From contig WGOA01000052.1 of assembly GCA_016124275.1 (NCBI GenBank), positions 1-64,000 on the forward strand: a DNA stretch of 64,000 bases. Direction: 5' to 3'. This stretch comes from Bacteroidota bacterium (GTDB taxonomy: Bacteria > Bacteroidota > Bacteroidia > Chitinophagales > BACL12). A program made the position numbers and the translations under genes. The notes beneath the pieces are model-generated. The model was not told the DNA's origin, did not search any database, and was given only the letters and a program-made list of their open reading frames with translations. Shown here piece by piece: positions 7,950 to 15,825 of this stretch; the stretch's first letter is position 1; every line of letters begins with the position of its first letter.

Positions 7950-9899
7950 ATGTGCGGAATATCCGGAGTATGGGTTTTGTCGGGCGAAGGGCAGCGCGTC
8001 CTGGAGCAACTTCCGCAAGCAACCCGGGCCTTAGCGCGCCGTGGCCCCGATGATGAGGGCCACTTCTACCACAACCGCTGCGGGTTGGGCCATCGGCGTC
8101 TGAGCATCCTGGACACCAGCAGCGCCGGCCATCAACCCATGACCGATCCGGAAGGGCGTTTCACCCTGGTGTTCAATGGCGAGATCTTCAACTTTCGCAC
8201 GTTGCGTTCTGAACTGGAGGCATTCGGCCATACTTTTCATTCTGGAGGAGATACCGAAGTGCTGCTGCGGGCCTTTCGCCAGTGGGGGCCGCAGGCCTTG
8301 CATCGCCTGAACGGTTTTTTCGCCCTGGCGCTGTATGATCGCGAGAACGAGTCGCTGTTCCTTGCCCGCGACCGCATGGGCATTAAGCCCCTGTTGTACG
8401 CCGAGCACAGCGGCGCGCTCGTCTTTGCCTCCGAAATGAAGGCCTTGTACTCGTTGGGCTTGCCCCGTGAACTGGATACCATTTCGCTCTACCAGTACCT
8501 GCAACTCAACTACCTGCCCGACAGCGGCGGCATTTACCGCGGCCTCAAACGGCTGGAACCGGGCTGCTGTTTGCATGTGCAAGGTCAGGAAGTCCGCTTG
8601 GAACGCTGGTGGACCTTGCCGGAGGCGGGCAGCGACGTTAGTGAACAACCCGGTGATCCTGCTGCGGCGGCGCAACAACTTCCCCCGCAAGACTATGCCG
8701 GCCAGCAGAAAAGGCTGCGCGAATTGCTGGAGGACGCTGTGCAGCTTCGCCTCGTTGCCGATGTGCCACTTGGTGCTTTTTTGAGCGGCGGCATTGACTC
8801 ATCTGTGATTGTTGCCCTGGCTTCAAAGCACGTCAAGCAGCTTTCCACGTTTTCCATTGGCTACCGCGATGAGCCTTTTTACGACGAGACCAGTTACGCG
8901 GAAAAGGTAGCGGAGAAGTACAAAACGAATCATACGGTTTTCTCGCTGAGCAATGACGATTTGTTCGCGCACCTGCACGACACGCTGGATCAGTTTGATC
9001 AGCCCTTCGCCGATTCTTCGGCGTTGGCCGTGAGCATCCTAAGCCGTGAAACCAGAAAGAGAGTTACGGTTTCGCTGAGCGGTGATGGTGCTGATGAGTT
9101 GTTCGGCGGTTACCACAAGCACATGGGCCACCTGCGGGTTGAACAAGGAGGAGCCGCCGCCGCGCTCGTGGGCGTCGCAGGACCGCTATTGAACCGCATG
9201 CCACAGAGCCGGCAGAGCCCGTTGGGCAATCGGCTGCGCCAGTTGGCCCGTTTTGCCGAAGGCCGCGCCATGACACCGGCCAACCGTTACTGGCGTTGGT
9301 GCGGTTATGCTCCGGAAGCGGAGGCCCTTCGCCTGCTGGCTCCTGCATGGAAGGAGCAGGTCAGGCAACACCAAACCGACTACCTGGCCCGCAAATTATA
9401 CCTCACCCGAGCCTTTGACCACGCCACCGGGCTTGCCCCGGTCTTGACCTCTGACCAGCGCATGGTGCTTCCCGGCGACATGCTGCACAAAGTGGACAGC
9501 ATGTCCATGGCGCACAGTTTAGAGGTGCGCGTTCCCTTTCTGGATCACCGCGTGGTGGATTTTGCGGCTCGCCTGCCGGAAAGCAGCAAAATCAGCGGCG
9601 GCATCAAAAAGCGCATCGTCCAGGATGCCTTTCGCGACCTGCTGCCCCCCGAGCTCTACAACCGACCCAAACACGGCTTTGAAGTACCCCTACTCAAATG
9701 GTTTCGCGGCGAATTGCGCTCCTGGATCGCTGACGATCTCTTAAGCGAGGCCTACATCCGCGACCAGGGCATCTTTGATGCTCAAGCCATCCGCCAACTC
9801 AAAGAAAAGCTCTTCAGCCCCAGCCCCGGCGATGTCCACGCACGCATTTGGGGGTTGATCGTGTTCCAATATTGGTGGCGAAAATGGCACTTGGCCTGA
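7950..9899 (+). CDS. asnB: asparagine synthetase-like glutamine amidotransferase (second of two)
   Basis: This is a second AsnB-type amidotransferase of 649 aa. The ORF track starts at 7854, but the catalytic Cys must be residue 2, so the real start is the ATG at 7950 (MCGISGVWVLSGEG). The glutaminase domain shows ALARRGPDDEGH and VFNGEIFNF, and the synthetase domain has FLSGGIDSSVIVAL near residue 278 and SGDGADELFGGY. About 35 residues (EAGSDVSEQPGDPAAAAQQL) are inserted between the two domains relative to the first copy. Location suggests amidation of a glycan precursor. Asparagine synthesis cannot be excluded. Confidence 0.86.
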   Translation: MCGISGVWVLSGEGQRVLEQLPQATRALARRGPDDEGHFYHNRCGLGHRRLSILDTSSAGHQPMTDPEGRFTLVFNGEIFNFRTLRSELEAFGHTFHSGGDTEVLLRAFRQWGPQALHRLNGFFALALYDRENESLFLARDRMGIKPLLYAEHSGALVFASEMKALYSLGLPRELDTISLYQYLQLNYLPDSGGIYRGLKRLEPGCCLHVQGQEVRLERWWTLPEAGSDVSEQPGDPAAAAQQLPPQDYAGQQKRLRELLEDAVQLRLVADVPLGAFLSGGIDSSVIVALASKHVKQLSTFSIGYRDEPFYDETSYAEKVAEKYKTNHTVFSLSNDDLFAHLHDTLDQFDQPFADSSALAVSILSRETRKRVTVSLSGDGADELFGGYHKHMGHLRVEQGGAAAALVGVAGPLLNRMPQSRQSPLGNRLRQLARFAEGRAMTPANRYWRWCGYAPEAEALRLLAPAWKEQVRQHQTDYLARKLYLTRAFDHATGLAPVLTSDQRMVLPGDMLHKVDSMSMAHSLEVRVPFLDHRVVDFAARLPESSKISGGIKKRIVQDAFRDLLPPELYNRPKHGFEVPLLKWFRGELRSWIADDLLSEAYIRDQGIFDAQAIRQLKEKLFSPSPGDVHARIWGLIVFQYWWRKWHLA

Positions 9900-9908
9900 G
9901 CGGCAGTT

Positions 9909-9916
9909 TATCTTTA
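9909..9916 (+). promoter_or_regulatory. -7-like element TATCTTTA 4 nt before ATG
   Basis: TATCTTTA differs from TAnnTTTG only in its last base and is followed by CCCC and the ATG at 9921. Confidence 0.4.
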
Positions 9917-9920
9917 CCCC

Positions 9921-11138
9921 ATGCCCCGCGTCCTTCGCATCATTAACCGGCTCAACCTCGGTGGCCCCACGTTCAACGCGTCGTACCTGACCCGTTATCT
10001 GGCCCCGGAGTACGAAACGTTGCTCGTTTCCGGCATGAAAGACGATTCCGAAGCCTCCAGTGAGTTCATTCCCCATAGCTTGGGCATAGAGCCGCGTTTT
10101 GTGCAGCACATGCAGCGCGAATTGAGCCCGCAAAAGGATTATCTGGCTTATCGCGAATTGCGCAGCATCATCCGCGAGTTTAAGCCCGACATCGTGCACA
10201 CGCACGCGGCCAAGCCAGGAACGGTAGGCCGTCTGGCAGCCTTTCACGAAGGGGTACCCGTAGTGCTGCATACGTTTCACGGCCATGTTTTTCACTCCTA
10301 TTTCGGGCCCGGCAAAACGCGGGTGTTCCTTGAAATTGAGCGTTACCTGGCCCGTAAAAGCAGCGGCATTATCGCCATAAGCCCGAGCCAGAAGCAGGAA
10401 CTGAGCCGCAATTTTCGCATCACCACCGAAGACCGCATCCACGTGGTGCCCCTGGGTTTTGACCTGGACCGTTTCCGCAGCGATCGCGACCAAAAGCGCA
10501 CGGCCTTTCGCGAGCGCTACAAGTTGCAACCTGGCGACGTCGCAGTGGGCATCGTCGGGCGTTTGGTGCCGGTCAAGCAACACGGGTTGTTCCTCAAGGC
10601 TTTTGCTGACGCCGAGGGCCGCTACCGGGCCCAAAACCCGGCTGGCCGCCTCGTCGCCTTCCTCATCGGCGACGGCGAAAGCCGCGCAGCCGTTGAGACC
10701 CAGTGCCGTGAAAACCAGCTCGCTTTTACCGCCGCCCATGACGATCAGCCTCCGCTACCCGCCATAGAAACACCTGTGGTTTTCACCAGCTGGATCAAGG
10801 ACGTGGACCGGGCCTTCGCCGGCCTGGACATCATAGCGCTGAGTTCGCTCAATGAAGGAACCCCGGTAAGCCTGATCGAAGCGCTCGCCGCAGGAAAGCC
10901 GCTGGTCAGCACCGATGTTGGGGGCATCCGCGACATCCTTCCCCCGGAATTCCTGACTTACCTTATTGAAAAATCGGATCACGCCGGCTTCGCCGATCGT
11001 CTGTTGGCACTGGCTTCAGACGCTGAACTGCGCGCCACGCTTGGCCGTACTGGCGAGCAGGAAGTCTTTGAGCGTTTTGGCTACCAGCGCCTGGTGCGCG
11101 ATGTGGCTTCGCTTTATGAGCAACTGCTGGCCCGCTAA
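9921..11138 (+). CDS. glycosyltransferase family 4
   Basis: This 405 aa family-4 glycosyltransferase closes the polysaccharide cluster. Conserved parts are INRLNLGGPTFNASYLTRYL at the N-terminus, IVHTHAAKPGTVGRLAA (about residue 92), VVPLGFDLDRF, VGIVGRLVPVKQ, and the EX7E segment SSLNEGTPVSLIEALAAGKPLVSTDVGG near residue 305. The pattern resembles transferases acting on lipid-linked sugars, but the exact reaction cannot be read. It has its own promoter-like element 4 nt upstream. Confidence 0.87.
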   Translation: MPRVLRIINRLNLGGPTFNASYLTRYLAPEYETLLVSGMKDDSEASSEFIPHSLGIEPRFVQHMQRELSPQKDYLAYRELRSIIREFKPDIVHTHAAKPGTVGRLAAFHEGVPVVLHTFHGHVFHSYFGPGKTRVFLEIERYLARKSSGIIAISPSQKQELSRNFRITTEDRIHVVPLGFDLDRFRSDRDQKRTAFRERYKLQPGDVAVGIVGRLVPVKQHGLFLKAFADAEGRYRAQNPAGRLVAFLIGDGESRAAVETQCRENQLAFTAAHDDQPPLPAIETPVVFTSWIKDVDRAFAGLDIIALSSLNEGTPVSLIEALAAGKPLVSTDVGGIRDILPPEFLTYLIEKSDHAGFADRLLALASDAELRATLGRTGEQEVFERFGYQRLVRDVASLYEQLLAR

Positions 11139-11149
11139 TCCTGATCTCT

Positions 11150-11157
11150 TACCTTTA
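11150..11157 (+). promoter_or_regulatory. -7-like element TACCTTTA 4 nt before crcB ATG
   Basis: TACCTTTA is followed by TCCC and the ATG at 11162. The short gap also means there is no room for a fluoride riboswitch. Confidence 0.4.
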
Positions 11158-11161
11158 TCCC

Positions 11162-11557
11162 ATGACCTGGCTTGCTGTAGCATTTGGCGGCGCAATTGGC
11201 TCTATGTTGCGCTACGGCGTTAGCCTCGCGGCGCTGCAGGGTTACCTCGGCAACCCCAATGCCGCCTTTCCGCTGGGCACTTTCCTGATCAATGTGCTTG
11301 GCTCCTTCCTCATGGGCTTGCTCTGGGGCTGGCAGAGCGCGCAACCGGACGCGTGGTCACCGGTGCAACGCGGGGCAGTCTTTAGCGGCCTGCTCGGCGG
11401 CTTCACCACCTTCTCGGCCTTCTCATTGGAAGGGCTCCAGTTGTTCCGCGCGGGCCATCAGAACATGGCGCTGGCATATCTAGGTGGAAGTGTCCTCTTG
11501 GGCACTGCAGCTGCAGCACTCGGATTCTGGCTGGGGCAGCGTTGGGCGGCGGGGTAA
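11162..11557 (+). CDS. crcB: CrcB/Fluc fluoride channel
   Basis: This exports toxic fluoride passively across the inner membrane as a dual-topology dimer. The 131 aa length and four hydrophobic helices fit the family. Diagnostic motifs are all present: GGAIGSMLRYG in helix 1, GTFLINVLGSFLMG in helix 2, and GLLGGFTTFSAFSLEG in helix 3, which carries the Phe-box and the central sodium site residues. It sits between the glycan cluster and an opposing protease gene and does not appear to share a function with either. Confidence 0.92.
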   Translation: MTWLAVAFGGAIGSMLRYGVSLAALQGYLGNPNAAFPLGTFLINVLGSFLMGLLWGWQSAQPDAWSPVQRGAVFSGLLGGFTTFSAFSLEGLQLFRAGHQNMALAYLGGSVLLGTAAAALGFWLGQRWAAG

Positions 11558-11569
11558 GACGAGTGGCAT

Positions 11570-12388
11570 TCAAGGCAACGAGTTCTTAAAATCCTCATAC
11601 CGATCCACAAACGTTCCGCCTTCGCCGCACCCGAGCTCTTCCCAAAAACCGAGGATGTCCTCAACGCGGTTATCCGGGTCTGGGTGGCTGGATAAAAACT
11701 GCGGTGGGGTAGGCGTACCCGCCGCCACCAACTTTTCAAAGAAGCGGGCAGCGCCCCGTGCATCGTATTCCGTGCCGCAGAGGTAGCGCACCGAGTACTC
11801 ATCGCTTTGCTCTTCGTGGTTGCGGCTAAACTTGAGCACCACCAGCGATGCGGCAATGTCCGTCAGGCTGCTGCTGCTGTTGCCCAGCACAATGCCGAGC
11901 AGCAACTGAATGCCGTAGAGCTGGGTCAACTGATCAGTGCTGTGGCGGAGGGCGGCATGGGCAATTTCGTGGCCCATCACACCGGCCAACTGATCTTCGG
12001 AATCCAAATACTTGACCAAACCGGTATAGACGTAGATGTAACCGCCGGGTGTGCAAAAAGCGTTCAACACCTCATCGTCTTCAATCAACTTCACCTCCCA
12101 GGCAAAGGCGGCCTCGTTGTCCACCTCGGCATTGTCCAGAATTTCATCGCGGATGCGGCGCAGATGCCCATAGGCCTCCGGATACAGCCCTTCCGACAAA
12201 ATTGGGTAAGTAGCCGGATCCGCTTCAATTTCATCGCTGACCTGCATGCCCAGATCGATGTCGTCCTGTACCGAAAACAGGTTGATGCCGCCGCCGTCTT
12301 TCTTGCAGGAAGAAGACACAGCAGCAATCAAAAGCAGGGACAGCAATGCGCTGCTCCATTTTGGGCGAAGGGTATTGGTGGTTATCAC
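11570..12388 (-). CDS. M48 family zinc metalloprotease lipoprotein
   Basis: This is a peptidase of the M48/BepA-LoiP type, probably anchored in the outer membrane facing the periplasm and active in envelope protein quality control. The zinc motif HEIAH is in VMGHEIAHAALRH, and the third ligand Glu is in NHEEQSDEYSVRYL. The N-terminal LLLIAAVSSSC is a lipobox. The ORF track begins at a TTG (12436), but a GTG at 12388 gives a compact signal peptide and lies 5 nt after a TAGTTTTA element, so I chose it. No TPR domain follows; the mature protein ends soon after the catalytic domain. Confidence 0.8.
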   Translation of the reverse strand: MITTNTLRPKWSSALLSLLLIAAVSSSCKKDGGGINLFSVQDDIDLGMQVSDEIEADPATYPILSEGLYPEAYGHLRRIRDEILDNAEVDNEAAFAWEVKLIEDDEVLNAFCTPGGYIYVYTGLVKYLDSEDQLAGVMGHEIAHAALRHSTDQLTQLYGIQLLLGIVLGNSSSSLTDIAASLVVLKFSRNHEEQSDEYSVRYLCGTEYDARGAARFFEKLVAAGTPTPPQFLSSHPDPDNRVEDILGFWEELGCGEGGTFVDRYEDFKNSLP

Positions 12389-12393
12389 AGCGT

Positions 12394-12401
12394 TAAAACT
12401 A
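12394..12401 (-). promoter_or_regulatory. -7-like element TAGTTTTA before M48 gene
   Basis: Read on the - strand, TAGTTTTA is followed by ACGCT and then the GTG at 12388. Confidence 0.35.
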
Positions 12402-12469
12402 CTCCGATAAAGTCTATGCTTGGGAAAGGCTAACAAACGTCGGCCAGTTGGCTACACAAATGCCACGGC

Positions 12470-13612
12470 TTAATCCGGCCTGACCCAATCTGCATAATTG
12501 CCTGGATGGATCAGCCGGAATTCAGCTTCCGGATAGGTCTGCGCCCAGGCAACGGGAGTTTTGGGCTTTTTTTCGGCGTTCCATTTGAATTCGTAGGCGA
12601 AAAGTTGGCCTTCGCGTTCTTCTACCCAATCAATTTCCTGTTGATCATAGGTTCTCCAGAAATAATTACTGGAAAATACATTGTGGTAATTTTGAAACTT
12701 AATGCGTTCGCTGATCATGTAGTTTTCCCACAGAACACCTTGGTCATTTCGGGCAGAAAGCGGATTGAAGTTGGCGATCAACGTGTTTCGTAAACCGTTA
12801 TCGTGGAAATACCAGCGGCTATTTTTGGATACTTCCTTGCGCAGGTTTTTGCTGAACCCGCCAATGCGGTAGATCACAAATAATTTCGCCAATAGGTCAA
12901 GGTACTTTTCGACCGTATTTTTACTCATGTTTAATTGACGACCCAGTTCCTGGTGCGAAACTTCCTGACCAACCTGAAAAGCGATAAGCTTTAATAACGC
13001 GAGCATTTTGTCCGAAGCCCTGATCCCGTCGATGGCCAATATGTCTTTGAGCAGGTAGTCGTTAACCAGTTCGCGCAGGTATGCCGCTTTGCCGGTGTTG
13101 CTCATTATGCTGAGCAATTCCGGGTAGTTGCCATAAACCAGGCGGTCGTGCAACTTGTCCTTTCTTTCCAAAATGTTTTCTATGGAGTCGTACTCTTGCT
13201 CCGCCAAGGCAAAGAGATTTAACGTGATTTTACGGCCAGTTAAGGGCTCGCCTGTATGTTGCTGGAGATCAAATGATGACGAGCCTGACACCAGAATTTT
13301 CAGCCCTTCGACGTGATCTACTATCAGTTTCAGTTTGGCACCGATGTCAGGTATTTTTTGGGCTTCATCAATCACCAACAGGCTGATGCTGCTAAAGGTG
13401 CTCTTGTAGTGAGCAATGGTCCGGCGCTCCAACAGCTCCTGAGCGGCCAGGTCCTCGCCATTCAACAGAAGGTGCGGCTCCTTGCTTTTTTTGATGATTT
13501 GCTCCAGCAACACGGTTTTGCCTACCCTCCTCGGACCGAGGAGCATAACCACTTTGTCTGTTTGGAGACCCGTAAGCACCTGGGCTTCCACAATCCTTGG
13601 TAGTAAAGGCAT
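12470..13612 (-). CDS. AAA ATPase with DUF4143 domain
   Basis: This is a 380 aa member of the AAA_14/DUF4143 ATPases, widespread and mobile prokaryotic proteins of unclear function. Walker A is GPRRVGKTVLLEQ (about residue 27) and Walker B is SLLVIDEAQK (about residue 82). A middle winged-helix-like part, QELGRQLNMSKNTVEKYLDLL, follows, and the C-terminus carries a PD-(D/E)xK-like nuclease core, QEIDWVEEREGQLFAYEFKWN. The core residues look intact. Immediately upstream lie three regularly spaced palindromes, unusual for this family, that suggest tight transcriptional control. Confidence 0.85.
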   Translation of the reverse strand: MPLLPRIVEAQVLTGLQTDKVVMLLGPRRVGKTVLLEQIIKKSKEPHLLLNGEDLAAQELLERRTIAHYKSTFSSISLLVIDEAQKIPDIGAKLKLIVDHVEGLKILVSGSSSFDLQQHTGEPLTGRKITLNLFALAEQEYDSIENILERKDKLHDRLVYGNYPELLSIMSNTGKAAYLRELVNDYLLKDILAIDGIRASDKMLALLKLIAFQVGQEVSHQELGRQLNMSKNTVEKYLDLLAKLFVIYRIGGFSKNLRKEVSKNSRWYFHDNGLRNTLIANFNPLSARNDQGVLWENYMISERIKFQNYHNVFSSNYFWRTYDQQEIDWVEEREGQLFAYEFKWNAEKKPKTPVAWAQTYPEAEFRLIHPGNYADWVRPD

Positions 13613-13637
13613 CTGGCTATTTTTTGGAGAAGCCCTC

Positions 13638-13725
13638 GACGCAATTTAGCTAAATTAAGTCAATAAACTGACACTATTTAGCTAAATTTAGTCAACGTAC
13701 TGACGCTATTTAGCTAAATAGCGTC
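13638..13725. promoter_or_regulatory. operator-like array: three 24-bp palindromes, 32-bp period
   Basis: Three sites at 13638-13661, 13670-13693 and 13702-13725 share the pattern GAC-N3-ATTTAGCTAAAT-N3-GTC. Spacers are exactly 8 bp, so centres repeat every 32 bp, close to three helical turns. The third site is a perfect 24-bp palindrome; the other two are perfect in the 12-bp core and in the GAC/GTC ends. The array begins 26 bp upstream of the DUF4143 ATPase start, overlapping where its promoter must lie. The binding protein is unknown. Confidence 0.75.
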
Positions 13726-13746
13726 AATTAAAGCACCTGCGACCCC

Positions 13747-14592
13747 TCACCTCCGCCCCAGGTAAGCCGCGGTCTTTTTGACCACCAGTGCCAGGTCATC
13801 GGGCAGTTCAGCACCGGGCCAGGGGTTGGTTCCGCCAAAGCCGTGGTCGGCGCCGATGATGGTTTCCAGTTCGGAATTGGGGCTGTTTTCGTAGAGGTGC
13901 AGTGCGGCAGAATAGGGCACCACCGGGTCGGCTGTGCCGTGCACCACGAGGTAGGGCTGGTTCAGCCCGCGCAGTGCACCGTCCAGGTCCAGGCGGTCGG
14001 TGTGCGCCACAAAGTCTTCGTAGAGCTGGAAATACAGCGGCATTTGCTGCTTGGTGCGGCTGTTTTCCACGTACACCACGCCTTTTTCGCGCCAGCGGTC
14101 CACGTCATCTGCCCGAATGTAGTTGTCCAGGCTGCCCACTCCGGCCCAACTGACCACGCGCTTAACCCGCTCGTCCTCATGGGCTTTGAGCAGGGCGGTG
14201 GCGCCACCCCGGCTGTGGCCGATCAGATTGACTTGCGCCGGGTCAATGCTAAAGGTGTGCAACTGCTCACCGGATAGCGCCCCGTCCAGCACGGTGCCCA
14301 GATCGTCGAGTTCCCGGCTGAAATTGTTGTTTCCAAAGGCTTCCAGGTCATCGAAAGCCAAGGGATTTTGTAGCGTGGTCCCGTTGTGCGAAAAATTGAA
14401 TTTGATGAAAGCAAATCCGGCCTCCACAAATTCGCGGGCCACCAACTCCCAGCAGCCGTAGTCTTTGTAGCCTTTGAAACCGTGCACGAAGACCACCAAG
14501 GGGTGGTGCGGCCCTGCGTCCGGGGCGTAAACGTCTAGCAAAAACGGGCGGCCTGCGCTGCCCGATAACTGGATATTTTTTTGAACGTTCAT
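13747..14592 (-). CDS. alpha/beta hydrolase (esterase/dienelactone hydrolase-like)
   Basis: This is a 281 aa serine hydrolase. VVFVHGFKGYKDYGCW carries the oxyanion-hole HG, GHSRGGATALL holds the nucleophile Ser, VVHGTADPVVPYSAA the acid Asp, and IIGADHGFGG the His. No signal peptide is visible, so it is probably cytoplasmic. The substrate is unknown; esterase is a fold-level statement. I use the ATG at 14592 (MNVQKNIQ) in place of the TTG at 14604. It is divergent from the polyprenyl synthase. Confidence 0.8.
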   Translation of the reverse strand: MNVQKNIQLSGSAGRPFLLDVYAPDAGPHHPLVVFVHGFKGYKDYGCWELVAREFVEAGFAFIKFNFSHNGTTLQNPLAFDDLEAFGNNNFSRELDDLGTVLDGALSGEQLHTFSIDPAQVNLIGHSRGGATALLKAHEDERVKRVVSWAGVGSLDNYIRADDVDRWREKGVVYVENSRTKQQMPLYFQLYEDFVAHTDRLDLDGALRGLNQPYLVVHGTADPVVPYSAALHLYENSPNSELETIIGADHGFGGTNPWPGAELPDDLALVVKKTAAYLGRR

Positions 14593-14761
14593 AACTTTTG
14601 GCAAAAGGAAACTCCAAAATCTTGGGCCGGGCGGTGAAACTTGCGCACAGCGCCGCGAAGGCTCTCGACTCGCGCCGCAAAGCTCGCAGGGTTGGCCCGG
14701 CTCAGCCCTGCTTCAGCCTCCAAGTTCGGCAGGGAAATCGACTTATTGAGCGCAGCGGGCT

Positions 14762-14769
14762 TAGCTTTG
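14762..14769 (+). promoter_or_regulatory. -7 element TAGCTTTG before polyprenyl synthase
   Basis: TAGCTTTG matches TAnnTTTG and lies 14 nt before the ATG at 14784, which argues against the ORF-track start 186 nt further upstream. Confidence 0.45.
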
Positions 14770-14783
14770 CCCAAAATTCCGGC

Positions 14784-15758
14784 ATGTCCAATGAGCTGGC
14801 CCAAATCCAGCATCCCATCCGGGAGGAGCTCGACACTTTCGAGCGCAAGTTTCGCGAGAGCGTAAAAAGCAACGTGGCCCTGCTGGACCGGGTCATGTAC
14901 TACATTGTCAAACGCAAGGGCAAGCAGGTTCGCCCCATGTTTGTGATGCTTTCTGCGCAATTATGCGGAAAAATTGGGGAGCCAACCTACGTGGCCGCTT
15001 CGCTTATTGAGTTGCTGCACACAGCCACGCTGGTGCACGACGACGTGGTGGATGACGCCTACATGCGCCGCGGTTTTTTCAGCATTAACCACCTGTGGAA
15101 GAACAAAATTGCCGTGTTGGTCGGCGATTACCTGTTGTCCAAGGGCCTGCTGCTCAGCTTAGAATCCGGCCAAACGCAAATTCTGCAAATCACCTCTACA
15201 GCCGTGCTCGAAATGGCTGAAGGCGAGCTGCTGCAGATGGAAAAGGCCCGGAAACTGGACATTCAGGAGTCCATTTACTTTGACATCATCAGGCGAAAAA
15301 CGGCATCGCTCATCGCGGCCAGTTGCGCGGCGGGTGCCGCTTCCACCATCACCGATGCGGAAACCATCGAACGGCTGCGTCAATTCGGTGAGCTGATCGG
15401 CATCGCGTTTCAAATCAAAGACGACCTGTTCGACTACGGTCCCGACGACGTCGGCAAGCCCACCGGCATCGACATCAAGGAGCGCAAAATGACCTTGCCG
15501 CTGATCTACGCCTTGAGCAAGGCCAACCGCAGCGATAAGCGACGGATCATTTCGCTCGTCAAAGGGGGAGGGGACGACCGCGAAAAAGTGAACGAAGTGA
15601 TCGGTTTTGTGCAGGCCAGCGGCGGCATGGATTACGCGCGGCAGGCCATGTACCAATACCAGGAACGCGCCTTTGTGTTGTTGCGCGAATTTGACCCTTC
15701 GCCCACCCGCGATTCGCTGGAGCAATTGGTGCGTTACGTGACGGAGCGGGAAAAGTAA
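14784..15758 (+). CDS. ispB: long-chain trans-prenyl diphosphate synthase (IspB type)
   Basis: This condenses IPP units onto an allylic diphosphate to build the C35-C45 side chain of menaquinone or a similar quinone. From the ATG at 14784 (MSNELAQIQHPIREEL) it is 324 aa, the usual length. The first Asp-rich motif is LVHDDVVDDAYMRRG and the second is FQIKDDLFDYG; KGKQVRPMF and GDYLLSKGL are also conserved. The track's extra 62 N-terminal residues have no family counterpart and lie across the promoter. A 13-bp tandem duplication straddles the stop codon. Confidence 0.88.
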   Translation: MSNELAQIQHPIREELDTFERKFRESVKSNVALLDRVMYYIVKRKGKQVRPMFVMLSAQLCGKIGEPTYVAASLIELLHTATLVHDDVVDDAYMRRGFFSINHLWKNKIAVLVGDYLLSKGLLLSLESGQTQILQITSTAVLEMAEGELLQMEKARKLDIQESIYFDIIRRKTASLIAASCAAGAASTITDAETIERLRQFGELIGIAFQIKDDLFDYGPDDVGKPTGIDIKERKMTLPLIYALSKANRSDKRRIISLVKGGGDDREKVNEVIGFVQASGGMDYARQAMYQYQERAFVLLREFDPSPTRDSLEQLVRYVTEREK

Positions 15759-15780
15759 ACGCGCAAAGTAAACGCGCAAA
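15755..15780. repeat. 13-bp perfect tandem duplication at the ispB stop
   Basis: GTAAACGCGCAAA occurs twice in direct succession. The first copy contains the ispB TAA stop. It looks like a recent slippage duplication between two convergent genes. Confidence 0.8.
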
Positions 15781-15825
15781 GACGGCGGCCTAACAATCGG
15801 CCTACCCACGAGCGCAAGGCTAGCC

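Noticed and set aside
9741-10739. 332-codon - strand ORF
   Set aside because: It is antisense to asnB2 and a family-4 glycosyltransferase, with no recognisable domain.
11139-11161. Fluoride riboswitch before crcB
   Set aside because: Only 23 bp separate the genes, too short for the aptamer, and a -7 element fills the space.
13638-13725. CRISPR array
   Set aside because: Spacers are only 8 bp and units are palindromic 24-mers; there are no cas genes.
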